Part shown: piece by piece, positions 1 to 11,100 of the stretch | Layout: every line of letters starts with the position of its first letter | Position numbering within the stretch: the first letter of the stretch is position 1 | Assembly: GCF_011386835.1 (NCBI RefSeq) | Contig: NC_088795.1 | Span: 102,298,434-102,362,433, forward strand | Reading direction: 5' to 3' | DNA length: 64,000 nt | Origin: Chrysemys picta bellii | Lineage: Eukaryota > Chordata > Testudines > Emydidae | Position numbers and translations under genes: made by a program | Notes under the pieces: model-generated | Database searches by the model: none | Told to the model about the DNA's origin: nothing | What the model saw: the letters and a program-made list of their open reading frames with translations, nothing else

Positions 1-1141
1 ATGGAAGTGTATATGGTGGTTCACACAGTGCACTGTGTCGCACTGTAGCAGCTCGAGACTGGAATTGATTAAGCTTAGGTCAACTCCTCTGGCTACCTGG
101 CTCATTTTAGTAAAGTTTCTTTAGTAAATGAACATGAGAAGCTTAATTAATATCAATTGAGAATTTCAAAATATATAACAAAGTTAAGGCTGAGCTAGAA
201 AAAAAACATGTTGTTTCATAATTATTCTGAATTCCCTCTACAACTCTTGCAATTTCATCTTTAGTCCAATGTAAGGCCGTTTCTGCACTGCAACTTTTAT
301 CCACGTCTCCTTTTCTGATAACAAGTGACAGAGCTGAGTTTGTGTCCACATGACAGCTTCTTTACCATCACAATTTTGTCCTCACTTACCGTGCATGGCT
401 TTTTTAATTGTATTGGTATCTATGCATGATGGGCGAATCCGATACTGCCTCAGTAGCTAGAATGGCATCAGCAGCATTCTCAGAAATTCTTCTGCAGAGA
501 AAACTGGGAGGAAGGAAGGTCTGGCAAACCAGTTACACAAAGATAATTATGGGATCATATCCACAGTGCAAAAAAAGCAGTGTGCTGAAACTGTTACTAA
601 AATTCAACTATTTGACTTCTGGCAGGAACAAAACACTGTTAGCTACTGATGCTGCTAACTAGAACCATGTGACTAATAGATTTTTTTTTCAGATTGTTTT
701 GCTGAAAACCAGTTTTTCAGATTAAACAAAAAAACTGGTTTTGGTCGGGAAAAATAAATATGGGTCATCCCTTAATGAAACATTTCATTTTCAAGCATTT
801 TAAACCACATTTGTATTAAAATAATAGAAATGTGGAAACATCATTCACAAAACCACTGGAGGTAGAGGTGCCCCCTCCCCTTCTGCTAAAAGAGTGTTAC
901 CAGCCCGGTTTTGGGTAAGTTCTGAAGTATATTTGACCTGGGGTGCGTGTCTGGTTCCTTGGAACTGGAAGAACCTAATACAGGTGATTCTTGCTTTTAA
1001 TAATCATTTATCACAAAAGTTTGGTTTCTCTGGGTGGTGTATGAGGGGCTAGAGGGCCTGAAGGGACTGTCTGTGGCTTCATAATAACTAATACAGTATT
1101 TTGGAAGCCCACATTTGTTACTGTCTTGATGAAATCTTATG
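1..1141. other. Non-coding DNA, no gene seen
   Basis: AT-rich sequence with short chance reading frames only. I see no splice-flanked exon, RNA gene or clear repeat boundary here. Confidence 0.6.
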
Positions 1142-1204
1142 ATAAAACAGGGCATGTACCCCAAACTGGTACATGCCCAGTTAGGGGTACATGCCCTGTT
1201 TTAT
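1142..1204. repeat. Perfect 21-bp inverted repeat with 21-nt spacer
   Basis: Positions 1142-1162 are the exact reverse complement of 1184-1204. The spacer 1163-1183 carries a third copy of the arm core GGTACATGCCC and is itself partly self-complementary (ACTGG/CCAGT). The single strand would form a long hairpin. No element boundary is visible around it. Confidence 0.9.
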
Positions 1205-1499
1205 GGCAGTCTGACCTGAGATTGGTGCTCTTAGCTGGCAGCGTGACATTTAGCATGTATTAAAATTACTATATACCCCTCATTACTTATACTAACAATA
1301 TTTTAGAGTTAGCATAATGGTTCCAAAAGATGCCAGATTCATAATATTGGAGATTGGAAACCTCTCTTTACTCACACACCAGGGGCAGCATAGACAGTTA
1401 GTGTACGTGGGGGACTTTTGAAGGGCAAGTTGATGGAGAAATGGCTTCCTCCATTCCTTCCACTAGCCAGCAGTATTAGCGGCACACAATATGAATAGT

Positions 1500-1663
1500 T
1501 TTCAGAGTAGCAGCCGTGTTAGTCTGTATCCGCAAAAAGAACAGGAGTACTTGTGGCACCTTAGAGACTAACAAATTTATTAGAGCATAAGCTTTCGTGG
1601 GCAGTAGCCTAATGCTCTAATAAATTTGTTAGTCTCTAAGGTGCCACAAGTACTCCTGTTCTT
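1500..1663. mobile_element. Foldback Penelope-like repeat, small copy
   Basis: The insertion is flanked by a 12-bp direct repeat AATATGAATAGT (1488-1499 and 1664-1675). It begins with the family terminus (reverse complement of CAGACTAACACGGCTGCTAC). Positions 1538-1589 are an exact reverse complement of 1612-1663, so two copies of one end face each other around a short centre. The family assignment to Penelope-like elements is inference from the hammerhead-like core seen in other copies and from the TSD length; boundaries are read directly. Confidence 0.75.
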
Positions 1664-1675
1664 AATATGAATAGT

Positions 1676-4600
1676 ATACTGCATCTTCTAAAAGGCTAAT
1701 GTGGCATACTTCCCACCCCAGCAAATAGGTGCACTCTGGACAACTTCTGCTTCAGTGCAGTATGTCTGAGTCATATAGCCTTCCTCGTGCACTTCCTCTT
1801 GGGGCAGTGCAGTTATTCATTGCCCCTCACTCAGGGCTAAAAAAAGAAAAAGCACCCTGCAATGGTTTATTCTTAATTATATATGTCCCAATCCGGCAAA
1901 CATTTATGCATGTGCTCAATTTTAAGCACATGGGTATTCTCACTGGAACAATCATGGTCATGTCATCTGGCCTTCTTTTACAATCAAACAAGTAAAACTC
2001 TTCTTTACAAATTCCTGTTTAGATAAATAGCATAAGGAAGTCAGATAGTCCTCATTTTTTCATTAAGGGCCTGATCCTGCAAGATGCTGAGCATGATCCA
2101 AGTATAATCACACACATAACTAGCCTGTCTACAGTGGAGTGATGAAACTAGTTTGAGCCAATGCTCTTTAGGGCACGTTTTTTGATACTCCCACTGCAAG
2201 CTATGCAAGTCTAGCAGCTGTTCAAAATTTTAAACCATTGGCTGTGGACACTATAAAATCCTTAGTCCAAGTCTTTGATACAAAATCAATAATCTGGTTA
2301 GATTATTAAGGATCAAAGAAGGGAAGTCTGAATCACTGTGCGGGTAACATTAAGGTAGTCCATATATCTTAACTGTGAGTGTGCATACTTCCAAATGACT
2401 GGGTTTCTCTTGGTTTAACCTTTTAATGGTGGGGGGATTTTTTTTGCCTAAGTGGAAGGTTGTAAGAGTTTTTATCTTCACCTTATTGACCCTCAGCCTT
2501 AGCTTCACCTTAACTAAAATTGTCTGGGAGTTAAACTGCTTGTGGCTTTATTTTTGTGACATTTCAGGAGCAAAAAGTATTGAGTTATTCTATTTTGCTT
2601 ATTCCAATATATTTGTATTCCAGTTTTGTATAGTTATGCATAATTTATTTGCCAGTGAATCCACTCAATCTGTTGCAATGAAGAAATGCCCTTTTGAAAC
2701 CTCCAGAACAGACTTTTTGTAAGTTATGTAAAAGGAAAAAAAAATTAACCAGATGGAGGAAAAATGCCACTACCTACAGAGGATCCTTCTGCTTATCCTG
2801 AATTAATTTATCACATGCTATTTTTTAAATAGGTACATCACATTAAATCAATAATTGTTACAAAATTAGTCACCATGAGATTATAGTGCTGCGGTACCAA
2901 TGTGCTCATCAGCTCATGTTTAGCACTCCAAAAAGAAACTGAAATTACGGAGGGGAAGAAATTACAAGATAAACTGGAGTTTTCTTTAAAGTCTTTGGTT
3001 GAGTGATTTTTCTATTGCAGAACACAGGAGTGAGGTTATATAGTTTAAGGGCAGCACATCAGGAGCTGATTAATAGACTATGAGTAACAGAATATGTTTC
3101 TGCCATCCTACAGCAAAGGCCATATGTTACACTATCACTTTCATTACAAACCGCATCTTAACACAGTGATGAGAATAATTCCTGACAAGCAGGGAAATCA
3201 TTTAATACAAGAGAGATCATAATTTGCAACAGCAAAATTGCTGGATGACCTACGGTGCCAGGACTTACTTTAGGCAAAATGTTAAGGTTTCCTCTAATAA
3301 CGCCAACATGTGTCATCTCTGAAAAAAGCTAAAGACGTCATTCAAAGTCAGTGCGTTTGAGTACTGATAGGAAGATGTGAGTTACCATGGCTTTTCAGAG
3401 CGGGAATGTGCTCAAGTAGTTTCCTCACATCCACAATAAGTCACAACAGTATGGTGAAAAGTACATTCACTGAATGTACATGACAACACATTGGGAGATG
3501 TCTCTCAAATTACCAAGTGCAGAAACTTAGGAGTGAACAATAAATTCCAGGTTGTCAAATACTGTCAGAGAGAAATGAAATTATATACTCTATTATGCAT
3601 ATTTTTTTTAATTTTTTGTTGAACATAATACACTTTGTGAATATACAATTCTTCGGAGAAGCTGTTCTGATCCCACATTACTTTTCTTTCTATGCCCCAT
3701 AAAACAAGCGATTTTACAAATTATGTGGAAAAGTTAGCATTTATATTGCTCTATCATATGGCACTGTACTTAAATTTTAACAGCTTTAGGCTTATCCAAG
3801 ATAGCTGATGATCTGCCTATTATATTGAATAAGCAAATAAAACTGTTGCAACAGGGAAAGCTATCTTGTTATCATGTGGATTGGGGCTTTGAATGGTACT
3901 GAATTCAAATTCATGCTCAGTAAATTTTAAATGGTTTAGGTTCCCTTTGGAATATTTAGATACTTATCCAAGCTCTTTGCCATGGGCAACTTACAAGCAG
4001 AGTCTCTCTTGTAAAAGTCACAATATTTTTTGTTTTAGCTGGGCTGAAAATATTTCAAGGGCAGTCTGTTTTGTGATATTTCTGTTTCCTGTCCTAGCTG
4101 AAACTAGGAATTGCATAAACATGCACCTTACTTACAAAATAAAAAGCAAAACTTTTTTTGAACTTCAACAAATTTCAGTCTCCTCACAGTACAAATTTTA
4201 CACAAAAGTTTAAATTGTTTCTTTACTTTTGGCAATGTAAGATTAAATACTTTGCTATATCAGATCCCTGACCTAAAGTAAACAGGATAAAAGCATTAAA
4301 AGATCCCTCAGTCTGCCCACCACCTCCCTCTTCATCATAAATATGCATAGAATCCCCAATATATTTCTGCAAAAGCAGGGATTGACCAGACTTGACATTC
4401 CTGATGTGTTAACAAGGTAAACAAAAGTAGCTAAACCTATTTTTGCAGGAGGAAAAGTAAAACCTCCTTTGTACATCATAAAGAAGCAAAAAACTATTCA
4501 CAGGTCACTTCCACTTTTAAAGTGGCCCAGATCAGATTTAGAAGCAAATTGAGGTATAATATGGCGGTGGTAATTGTTTTGATTGGACTGGGTGGAATAT

Positions 4601-4869
4601 CTTAAAACAGGACTTTTGCTTCATAGATTTGTTTAAATGATTTTTGCTTATTCTTACTAGAAAAATCCTAATCATATTTTGCTCTTACAATATATTGTCT
4701 TGCACTTTTCATCTGGAAATATCAAAATGCCTTGAAATAATGACTGAGCATTAATTCTTTTTTTTTTCTTAAAAAGATGAGGAAATTGAAGAAGGTTGAT
4801 CAAGGGTTAAGGTGCTAGCCTAGGACTAAGCAGACTCATATTTGATTCCTTGCTGTATTTCTTTCTGTA
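1676..4869. other. Non-coding DNA, no gene seen
   Basis: AT-rich sequence with scattered homopolymers. Reading frames are short, start and stop at random, and carry no domain I recognise. Confidence 0.55.
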
Positions 4870-5553
4870 TTCAGGTGCCTACGTTTATCACGTAGACAAC
4901 ACTAATGTTTTCAGAGAGTCACAGCTCAGGTGCCGCCTAACACCCCTAGGTGCCTAAGTCTCAATGGCACTCAAGTTTTCATCAGTTGGCCTTTTCAAAG
5001 CAGCCTAAATGCTGACACCACTCCACAGCTAATGAGCTGCTCAGAGCCTTAGCTCAAGCTGAATCTCTGGGGGCCCCAAACCAGGATTTTTACACTGTTG
5101 GGGAAGCCTATCTTGCCAACAGATCCCAATCCCATAGGCATGCTTAGAGCAGGCCTAAGACCTGATACCAGTGGGAGAGCAGTACAGCACTTGGTCAAAA
5201 GACAGATGGGGTCACAGGGAAACATAGGGTGAGCAAGAGAGAGAGATGGAGCATGAGTAGGAAATGGACAGAGATGGTTTCAGCTGCTAGAGGATGGGCT
5301 ACCTTACAGCTGACCAGGCTTAGGTGTCTAACTCCAGAAAAGTGTTTGCGGCTGAGGTTCCTGAGCAGAGGGAGGCACCTATATCTGGCCTGCCAGCCAG
5401 GTGCACTAGGTCAGCTGCTCCTGGCTGGCTTAGGTGGCTCCTTGCTCAGCTGGCCAGCTTCTGATAATTCCTTTCTTAGGTGCTTAACTATCCCTATGCA
5501 CTCCACACACAGCCTACACAGCACAGAGCTGCCTAATGTGAGGCTAAAAATTC
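4870..5553. repeat. Old dispersed repeat, left half
   Basis: Sequence rich in the degenerate words TTAGGTGCCTAA and AGGTGCCTA, of a kind I associate with ancient reptile interspersed repeats. The same style resumes at 17494 after the nested insertions, ending in a GAAAATCTGGCCC-like word near 17690, so the two halves probably belonged to one element. Class not determined. Confidence 0.4.
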
Positions 5554-6540
5554 CACTATGCAATGGGCAACAGAGGGTCCTGTGGCACCTTTAAGACTAA
5601 CAGAAGTATTGGGAGCATAAGCTTTCGTGGGTAAGAACCTCACTTCTTCAGATGCAAGTAATGGAAATTTCCAGAGGCAGGTATAAATCAGTATGGAGAT
5701 AACGAGGTTAGTTGTATCAGGGAGGGTGAGGTGCTCTGCTAGCAGTTGAGGTGTGAACGCCAAGGGAGGAGAAACTGCTTCTGTAGTTGTTTGCAAATTT
5801 GACACCATCAGATCAGGATGAAACAAAGACTGTGAATGGCTATCCAACTATAGAAGCAGTTTCTCCTCCCTTGGCGTTCACACCTCAACTGCTAGCAGAG
5901 CACCTCACCCTCCCTGATAGAACTAACCTTGTTATCTCCATACTGATTTATACCTGCCTCTGGAAATTTCCATTACTTGCATCTGAAGAAGTGAGGTTCT
6001 TACCCACGAAAGCTTATGTTCCCAATACTTCTGTTAGTCTTAAAGGTGCCACAGGACCCTCTGTTGCTTTTTACAGATTCAGACTAACACGGTGTAAAGG
6101 TCCGGTGTGGGGGTTGGGCCCTCTCAGGGGCCGTCGGGAGCCAGGCCACCTCACTACACGGCCTGGATCGGTCTCTGCAAGGGGCTACCGCCTTCCGTCA
6201 GGGCTAGGCAGCAACCCTGGTCCGGGCTCCGGTTCTCACTGCCGGAGCTGGGAATTACAAAGTCAGTCAAGCCCACGCGCTAGCTCAGGGCGGGCAACAC
6301 ACAAGGGTTCACGGGGCTCAGAACCTTCCTGACCGCAACGCACCGACATTGGCTCCTCTGCTGTAGCCAGACTGGGGTCAGCTACCCCCGGGCTACTTTC
6401 CATTTCCCCCTCCATTGGTACCTGCTCATCGCTGGGCTCGGCAGCGGGGTCCCACACCATGGGTTCCTCAGCTCGCAGAGGGTCGTCTGGGTCGGGCTGC
6501 TCCTCCGGTCTCGGGTCAGGGGGGCGCTCGGACTCCCCCT

Positions 6541-6731
6541 CGAGGTACCGTGCCCGGGGCAGGCTCGGCCACTCCACTTCGGGGTACCTTGCTCGGGGAA
6601 GGCTCGGCCAATCCGCGTCGGGGTACCTGGCTCTGGGGAGGTCCGGTCGGCCGGCGTCCGGGTATCTGGCTCTGGGGAGGCTCGGTCCGTCCGCGTCCGG
6701 GTACCTGGCTCTGGGAAGGCTCGGTCTAGCC
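6541..6731. repeat. 39-bp tandem repeat, about five units
   Basis: Units share the core GGTACCTGGCTCTGGGGAGG and are 39-42 bp long. Because 39 is a multiple of three, all units stay open in several frames and create repetitive predicted peptides, which I do not regard as a protein. The array lies just downstream of the TATA box on the minus strand. Confidence 0.8.
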
Positions 6732-6795
6732 GGAGCTCGCACCGGCACGTCTGGCCTCTCCGGCCGCTGGGCTCCAACTGAGTGCTGGGGCCTGG

Positions 6796-6803
6796 CTTTT
6801 ATA
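6796..6803 (-). promoter_or_regulatory. TATA box of the outer LTR-type element
   Basis: Minus strand reads TATAAAAG, preceded by a GC-box-like run (GGGGCGGG) and followed about 20 bases later by CACTCAGTTGGAG, an initiator-like region. This is a typical LTR core-promoter layout. Activity is not known. Confidence 0.55.
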
Positions 6804-6871
6804 CTTCCTGTCCCGCCCCTTGACTTCCGGGGGGCGGGAACAGGTGGCGGTGGCTCCGCCCACTTGGGTGC

Positions 6872-7769
6872 TGTCATAACTATAAAGGGAAGGGTAATAG
6901 CTGTCCTGTGTACAGTACTATAAATCCCTCCTGGCCAGAGACTCCAAAATCCTTTTCCCTGTAAAGGGTTAAGAAGCTCAGGTAACCTGGCTGGCATCTG
7001 ACCTAAAGGACCAATAAGGGGACAAGATACTTTCAAATCTTGGGGGGGGGAAGGCTTTTGTTTGTGTTCTTTGTTTTGGGACGGTGTTCCTTCTCCAGGA
7101 ATGAGAGGGACCAGACATCAATCCAGGTTCTCCACATCTTTCTAAACAAGCCTCTCCTATTTCAAACTTGTAAGTAAATAGCCAGGCAAGGCGTTTTAGT
7201 TTTACTTTGTTTTCTCAACTTGTAAATGTACCTTTTACTAGAGTGTTTATCTTTGTTTGCTGTACTTTGAACCTGAGACTAGAGGGGAGTCCTCTGAGCT
7301 CTTTAAGTTTGATTACCCTGTAAGGTTAATTTCCATACTGATTTTACAGAGATGATTTTTACCTTTTTCTTTAATTAAAAACCTTCTTTTTAAGAACCTG
7401 ATTGATTTTTCCTTGTTTTAGATCCAAAGGGGTTTGGGATCTTGATTCACCAGGAGTTGGTGGGAGGAAGGAGGGGGGATGGTTAATTTCTCCCTGTTGT
7501 AGATCCCAGGGGGGGGTTGGAACTGATTCACCAGGAGTTGGTGGGAGGAAGGAGGGGAATGGTTAATTTCTCCTTGTTTTAAGATCCAAGGGGTTTTGGA
7601 TTTGTTTTCACCAGGGATTTGGTGAGGGTTTTTCAAGGCTTCCCAGGGAGGGAATCCATTGATGGTGGCAGCCGAACCAGAGCTAAGCTGGTAGTTAAGC
7701 TTAGAAGTTTTTCACGCAGGCCCCTACATTTGTACCCTAAAGTTCAAAGTGGGGATCTCAGTCCTGACA
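6872..7769 (+). repeat. 5' LTR of the gypsy element
   Basis: Begins TGTCATAACTATAAAGGG and ends GATCTCAGTCCTGACA, matching 16499-17397 nearly base for base. TATAAA-type words lie within the first 60 bases. The 3' part contains a tandem repeat. TG...CA ends and the 5-bp TSD fix the boundary. Confidence 0.95.
7421..7620 (+). repeat. Tandem repeat inside the LTR, about 80-bp period
   Basis: Two and a half units, starting at about 7421, 7501 and 7582, share GATTCACCAGGAGTTGGTGG and GGTTAATTTCTCC. The same array is present in the 3' LTR (17048-17248), so it is part of the family structure and not a private change. Confidence 0.85.
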
Positions 7770-7787
7770 TGGTGAATAGCGGTGGGA
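7770..7787 (+). promoter_or_regulatory. Probable primer-binding site
   Basis: The bases right after the 5' LTR are TGGTGAATAGCGGTGGGA. This resembles the complement of a tRNA-Leu 3' end with CCA (TGGTG at the start and AGCGGTGGGA at the end), with a small mismatch or indel between. The tRNA assignment is from memory of vertebrate tRNA-Leu sequences. Confidence 0.5.
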
Positions 7788-8114
7788 TCATTTTAAACCC
7801 AAAAGCCAGTGAGATTTTTTTTTCCTTCTAGCTGCTTGGAAAGCCGAGCTGGAAGTAGATAGATGCATATCTTATCTCTCCTTGCCTGAAGGCAGAGGTG
7901 TTAAGTTTTTTTTTTACAGGTCCTTTGTTAAGAGAAGGGTTCAATTAGCAAATGACTGGTAAAAGGTATTTACAAGCTGAATTGTTTTTTTTTCTTTTTA
8001 CATCCTCGGGAGTAGCTAGTTAGAAAGTTACTGTTAACTCTGCAGCAGCCAGAGCTGAGAGCTTCCCAGTTTGTCAACTGCAAAGGGGGTTACCCAGCAC
8101 AAGAAAACAGGAAA

Positions 8115-11100
8115 ATGACTACCAAAGAAGTAGCTAACAAAATAGAACTGGCCAAACTAGAAGCAGAAGAAAATGAAAGAAAACATCAGAGACTGCTTCA
8201 ATTAACAAAACTCGAGACAGAGCAGAGAGAAAGAGAAGAAAAAGCCAAAGAGGAGGCCCACAAGAGAGAGATGGAGCTGAAAGAAAAAGAGATGGAGGAG
8301 AGAGAAAAAGAAAGGAAGCATGAACTGGAAGTAGCAAAGGCTAAGCAGGATGCTCCAGCCAATGCTAACAACCCCCCTCCAGGTACCACTTCCCATCCCA
8401 GAAAATTCCCCATCTACAAGGCAGGCGATGATACTGAGGCCTTCTTAGAAAATTTTGAAAGGGCCTGCCTTGGATACAGCATCACTGCAGACCAATACAT
8501 GGTAGAGCTGAGGCCGCAGCTCAGTGGACCCTTAGCAGAGGTGGCGGCTGAAATGCCTAAGGAACACATGAACAGTTATGAACTTTTTAAAAACAAGGCC
8601 AGACTCAGAATGGGGCTAACACCCGAGCATGCCCGTCGGCGGTTCAGAGCCCTAAAGTGGAAACCGGATGTGTCATTTACCCGTCATGCCTACCACATTG
8701 ACAAAAATTGTGATGCCTGGGTATCAGGAGCAAATGTTAAATCTCTGGAAGATCTGCTTTCCCTAGTAAAAATGGAGCAGTTTTTAGAGGGTGTTCCTGA
8801 GGAAATAGAAAGGTACATCCTAGATAGGAAGCCCAAAACTGTAACTGAGGCGGGGGAGATTGGAGCCCAATGGGTGGAGGTGGCAGAAAAGAAAAAAACT
8901 AGTAGCAGTTGGAGCGAATATCAGAAGGGGCAAGCCGAAACAAAACCTTACCACCGGGGACAACCCAAGGCCCCACCCACATCCCAAGGGAAACCCCAGA
9001 CGCCTTCTCACCCCACCACACCAGTCTCCACCAACCAACCTCGTCCCGGTGATACCTTAGCAGGGCGATGTTTTAAATGTAATGGACTGGGACATATAAA
9101 GGCTCACTGCCCCAAGAACCCCAACCGATTACAGTTCATTACACCCCAATCACACCAAAGATCCCCAAACCCAGATGCCTCTCTCATACCCTCGGAGCGA
9201 AGGGAAACCTTGAGAGTGGGCGGAAGGAAGGTTACCGCTTGGAGGGACACTGGGGCTCAAGTGTCAACTATCCACCAATCCCTAGTGGACCCCAAACTCA
9301 TCAACCCAGAGGCTACAGTGACAATTCAACCCTTCGTGTCACAATCTGTAACCTTGCCGACAGCCACGTTGCATGTCCAGTACAAGGGCTGGTCAGGAAT
9401 GTGGACTTTTGCAGTCTATGACAATTATCCCATTCCCATGCTGCTGGGGGAAGATTTGGCCAACCATGTGAAGGTAGCCAAGAGGGTGGGAATAGTCACC
9501 CGCAGCCAGGCTAAGCAAGCTTTCACCCCCATCCCTGTTCCTGAGCCGTCCACCAGGGCCCCGTCTGTGTTACCGGAGACCCAGACAAAGGTGGTGGAAC
9601 TGGATCCTCTGCCAACGACTGCAACAGCCGTAGTGGATCCAATCCCAGAGACCCAGCCAAAGCCAGTCCCAGAACCGGAACTGGCAACGCAACCAGCACC
9701 AGAACCATTGCCAGCCCTGAGTCCAGCGCTTGCAAACCCGTCTACAACTCCAACGCCAGAGGGCACCAGCGAGCCTGAACTGGCAGAAGCAGCAGATAAC
9801 CCTACCCAAGAGGCTCAGCCAGAGCCTGAAATACCACATAGTGCACCAGCAAACAGCGGTTCACAGTCAATGGAAACAGCCCCAGCACCTGCATCGCTTC
9901 CAGAGGGACCAAGCCCCAGTCCACAGTCCAAGGAGGAACTGATGTCTCCAGCATCAAGGGAACAGTTCCAGGCCGAGCAGGAAGCAGATGACAGCCTTCA
10001 GAAAGCTTGGGCGGCGGCGCGGAGCACCCCACCGCCTCTCAGCTCTTCTAACCGATCCCGGTTTGTTGTAGAACAAGGACTTTTATACAAGGAGACTATT
10101 TCTGGTGGGCACCAGGAAGACTGGCATCCTCAAAGACAGTTGGTAGTTCCCACTAAGTATCGGGTAAAGCTCTTGAGCTTAGCCCATGATCATCCCAGTG
10201 GCCATTCTGTGGTGAACAGAACCAAAGACCGGTTGGGGAAGTCCTTCCACTGGGAGGGAATGGGCAAGGACGTTGCTAAATATGTCCGGTCTTGTGAGGT
10301 GTGCCAACGAGTGGGAAAGCCCCAAGACCAGGTTAAAGCCCCTCTCCAGCCACTACCCATAATTGAGGTCCCATTTCAGCACGTAGCTGTGGATATTCTG
10401 GGTCCTTTCCCAAAGAAGACACCCAGAGGAAAGCAGTACGTACTGACTTTCATGGATTTTGCTACCCGATGGCCGGAAGCAGTACCCTTAAGCAACACCA
10501 GGGCTAAAAGTGTGTGCCAGGCATTAACAGACATTTTTGCCAGGGTAGGTTGGCCCTCCGACATCCTTACAGATTCGGGAACTAACTTCCTGGCAGGAAC
10601 CATGGAAAGCCTGTGGGAAGCTCATGGGGTGAATCACTTGGTTGCCACCCCTTACCACCATGAAACCAATGGCCTGGTGGAGAGGTTTAATGGAACTTTG
10701 GGGGCCATGATACGTAAATTTGTAAATGAACACTCCAATGATTGGGACCTCGTGTTGCAGCAGTTGCTTTTTGCCTACAGGGCTGTACCACATCCCAGTT
10801 TAGGGTTTTCACCATTTGAACTTGTGTATGGCCGTGAGGTTAAGGGGCCATTACAGTTGGTGAAGCAGCAATGGGAGGGGTTTACGCCTTCTCCAGGAAC
10901 AAACATTCTAGACTTTGTAAGCAACCTACAAAACACCCTCCGACATTCTTTGGCCCTTGCTAAAGAAAACCTAAAGGATGCTCAGGAAGAGCAAAAGGCC
11001 TGGTATGATAAACATTCCAGAGAACGGTCCTTCAAAGTAGGAGACCAAGTCATGGTCTTAAAGGCAATCCAGGCCCATAAAATGGAAGCGTCGTGGGAAG

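Noticed and set aside
1500..1663. tRNA-derived SINE with pol III promoter
   Set aside because: I could not find convincing A and B boxes; the inverted arms, 12-13 bp TSDs and hammerhead-like core fit a Penelope-like or related family better.
5787..6332. 181-codon open frame
   Set aside because: It spans the foldback repeat and the neighbouring LTR-type element; the same peptide appears on the opposite arm because of the inverted repeat.
6263..7036. 257-codon minus-strand open frame with [12 protein letters not shown] repeats
   Set aside because: It runs across the boundary of the gypsy LTR into the flanking element, and its repeats come from a 39-bp DNA tandem repeat. No domain is present.
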